DNA of 13,751 nt. Source: an uncultured bacterium. Lineage in GTDB: Bacteria > Bacteroidota > Bacteroidia > Bacteroidales > Marinifilaceae. Position numbers and translations under genes: made by a program. Position 1 is the first letter of the stretch; the number at the start of each line of letters is the position of its first letter. A model generated the notes under the pieces. That model saw nothing but the letters and a program-made list of their open reading frames with translations. It did not search any database and had not been told where the DNA came from. Below are positions 12,071-13,751 of the stretch, piece after piece. The stretch spans positions 1 through 13,751 of the forward strand of contig CAJMQA010000061.1 in NCBI GenBank assembly GCA_905215395.1. The letters are read 5' to 3'.

Positions 12071-13006
12071 ATGAGTTTTTTTATCGCAAAAAACATCATA
12101 AAAAATTATGCCAATCACCGGGCCTTAGATAATGTTTCCATAGAGATTCCGGAAGGAGCCATCTATGGTTTACTGGGTCCGAACGGAGCCGGCAAAACCT
12201 CCCTGATCCGGATCATCAACCAAATCACCGCACCGGATTCAGGAGAACTCTTTTTCAAAGGTAAAAAACTGGAACCAGCCGATATGGGAAGAATCGGTTA
12301 CTTACCGGAAGAAAGAGGTTTATATAAAAAAATGAAAGTCGGCGAACAAGCCGTATATCTAGCCCGACTGAAAGGAGTCAGTAAACACGACGCCATACAA
12401 CAACTAAAAGCCTGGTTTGAAAAATTCGGCATAGAAGAATGGTGGGACCGTAAGGTAGAGGAATTGTCCAAAGGAATGGCCCAGAAAGTACAATTCATCA
12501 CAACCGTACTCCATGAACCGGAGATGCTGATTTTTGACGAACCTTTCAGTGGCTTCGACCCTATTAATGTCGAATTATTGAAAAAGGAAATTCTGGAGCT
12601 CCGTAAAAAAGGGACTACAATTATATTCTCCACTCACAATATGGCTTCCGTAGAAGAAATATGCAGCCATATCGCATTAATTAATAAATCAAAAAAGATC
12701 ATTGAAGGCCCGATCAATCAAATCCGGAACAAATACGCAAACAACACTTACCAGCTGATCTGTAAATACGATAGTGAATTCAAGCCGGAAGAAAATATAG
12801 GCGAAGAATATGAACTGTTATCCGAAAGAATAGAAGACGGACAGCATGAAATGACATTACAACGCCTGATTCCCTGTCCAACCAATACCTTATTACGCAG
12901 ATTAATGGATAAAACGGATATTATCTCTTACCGGAAAGTCATTCCAGGCATGAATGACATCTTCATTAAGCTGGTGAGAGAAGGTAACTTAACTACAGAA
13001 TTATGA
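12071..13006 (+). CDS. ABC transporter ATP-binding protein, NatA-type
   Basis: This 311-residue cytosolic ATPase drives the membrane subunit encoded directly downstream. Walker A is GPNGAGKT (36-43), the signature is LSKGM (132-136), Walker B is LIFDEP (153-158), and the H-loop is STHNM with His189. The LSKGM form in place of LSGGQ and the Q-loop segment GYLPEERGLYKKMKV are typical of the NatA/YhaQ subfamily of DUF4162-type ATPases. The approximately 90 residues after the ATPase domain fit the DUF4162 C-terminal region. The start follows a terminator-like hairpin by only 20 nt and no TAnnTTTG box is visible, so its promoter is unclear. The stop overlaps the next start by 4 nt (ATGA), meaning a coupled two-gene operon. 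Sodium or small-molecule export is possible; the substrate is unknown. Confidence 0.93.
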   Translation: MSFFIAKNIIKNYANHRALDNVSIEIPEGAIYGLLGPNGAGKTSLIRIINQITAPDSGELFFKGKKLEPADMGRIGYLPEERGLYKKMKVGEQAVYLARLKGVSKHDAIQQLKAWFEKFGIEEWWDRKVEELSKGMAQKVQFITTVLHEPEMLIFDEPFSGFDPINVELLKKEILELRKKGTTIIFSTHNMASVEEICSHIALINKSKKIIEGPINQIRNKYANNTYQLICKYDSEFKPEENIGEEYELLSERIEDGQHEMTLQRLIPCPTNTLLRRLMDKTDIISYRKVIPGMNDIFIKLVREGNLTTEL

Positions 13007-13751
13007 ATAAAACATTGATCATTATAGGTCGGGAATTTTCTACCCGGGTCCGCAAAAAAAGCTTCCTGGTATTGACTATTCTTGTCCCTATCCTTCTGGC
13101 AGGATTCTATGCATTTCTCATGTGGATGCTGTTAAAAAGTGATACTCAGGACCGGAAAATCGCAGTAGTCAATCAATCCACACTGGAAAAACCATTTGAA
13201 AGGATCAACAACAATACTTTTGATGAAGTAGATAGCAGCATTACCGAAACTGCAGCCCCGGAATTTCTGAAAGGCAAAGATTATTATGCCATTCTCTGGC
13301 TACCAGCAGATGTAATGGATACTCCCGTGATTCCCATCTACTCTTTTTCACAAGTTCCGATGGAGCTTAAAAACGAAATCGCTTCACAACTTCAAAAAAA
13401 AATTGAAGAGATCAAAAGAGCGGCTGTCATTTCGGAATCACAGGTTCCGGACCTGGAAAGTAAATTGGCAGCCACCCAAACCCCTGTCCTTGTCAGAACC
13501 CTGAAGGTATCCGAAGACACAGGGATTGCAAAAGAAAGTTCCTCAGAAATAACCTCTGTAATCGGCCTGGTAGCCGGCATGATTATCTATTTCTTTATTT
13601 TCATGTATGCATCGCAGGTCATGAAAGGTGTGATCGAAGAAAAAACCAACCGTATCATCGAGGTTTTGGTATCTTCCGTCAAACCTTTCCAGTTCTTGCT
13701 GGGAAAAATCATCGGAGTAGCTGCCGTAGGTCTGGTACAATTTATGATCTG
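13003..13751 (+). CDS. ABC transporter permease, NatB/ABC-2 type, N-terminal part
   Basis: The reading frame from the ATG at 13003 remains open to the window edge and gives 249 residues. It overlaps the ATP-binding gene at ATGA. The first residues, MNKTLIIIGREFSTRVRKKSF, are the cytoplasmic N-terminus of NatB-like permeases (GREF...VRKKSF). The first membrane helix is at about 22-44. A large extracytoplasmic region of about 140 residues follows (about 45-185), then a second helix (186-206), and then the diagnostic EEKTNRIIEVLVSSVKP (212-228), with a third helix starting near 231. This is the ABC2_membrane_3 (ABC-2) arrangement. A complete protein would be about 400-450 residues, so roughly 150-200 residues are missing beyond the edge. 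It works with the upstream ATPase as an exporter. Confidence 0.9.
   Translation, partial: MNKTLIIIGREFSTRVRKKSFLVLTILVPILLAGFYAFLMWMLLKSDTQDRKIAVVNQSTLEKPFERINNNTFDEVDSSITETAAPEFLKGKDYYAILWLPADVMDTPVIPIYSFSQVPMELKNEIASQLQKKIEEIKRAAVISESQVPDLESKLAATQTPVLVRTLKVSEDTGIAKESSSEITSVIGLVAGMIIYFFIFMYASQVMKGVIEEKTNRIIEVLVSSVKPFQFLLGKIIGVAAVGLVQFMI

Overview
The window reads as a chromosomal segment from an anaerobic Bacteroidales bacterium. I infer this from five perfect or near-perfect Bacteroidetes-type -7 boxes (TAnnTTTG), two DUF4251 proteins (a family typical of Bacteroidetes), an A/T-rich rather than Shine-Dalgarno-led start context at most genes, a rubrerythrin, and a methylmalonyl-CoA decarboxylase/propionyl-CoA carboxylase-type carboxyltransferase of the succinate-propionate pathway. 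Placement below order level is not possible by eye. The gene content looks mostly like core chromosome. I saw no tRNA, rRNA, CRISPR array, insertion sequence, integrase or phage gene.

Layout. Positions 2-571 hold the C-terminal part of a sodium:alanine (AGCS) symporter. A promoter and ridA (679-1056) follow. ridA converges, across a strong hairpin, on two minus-strand genes: a four-helix HsmA/TIGR03987-like membrane protein (1106-1510) and an unrecognised 126-residue acidic protein (1565-1945). On the plus strand come rubrerythrin (2157-2729, with its own promoter and terminator) and an MFS transporter (2896-4317, also with its own promoter and terminator). Next is an apparent operon of a FabK/nitronate monooxygenase-like flavoprotein (4488-5429) and two M16 peptidase-family subunits (5458-6693 and 6694-7968). 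Two tandem DUF4251 exported proteins follow (8025-8555 and 8630-9163). A minus-strand NAD(P)H:quinone oxidoreductase-like flavoprotein (9176-9763) stands alone. The last part carries a biotin-dependent carboxyltransferase (10065-11609), its biotin carrier protein (11700-12014), a terminator-like hairpin, and a NatA/NatB-type ABC exporter (12071-13006 and 13003 to the end, the second gene cut by the window edge).

How the genes fit together. The M16 pair looks like a split protease: the first subunit has the HxxEH zinc site, and the second lacks it but has the GYTYG/Arg segment that the first lacks. The carboxyltransferase and carrier would move a carboxyl group between methylmalonyl-CoA and biotin, but neither a biotin carboxylase nor a membrane decarboxylase beta subunit lies beside them. 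ridA, rubrerythrin and the quinone reductase-like protein fit general metabolite-damage and redox defence, without proof that they are co-regulated.

The most unusual sequence feature is a perfect 34-nt palindrome (two 16-nt arms around a 2-nt centre) inside the coding region of the catalytic M16 gene at 5536-5569. I did not find a clear new multi-gene system. The other findings are modest and each names its test. No stretch of more than 300 bases is without a gene.
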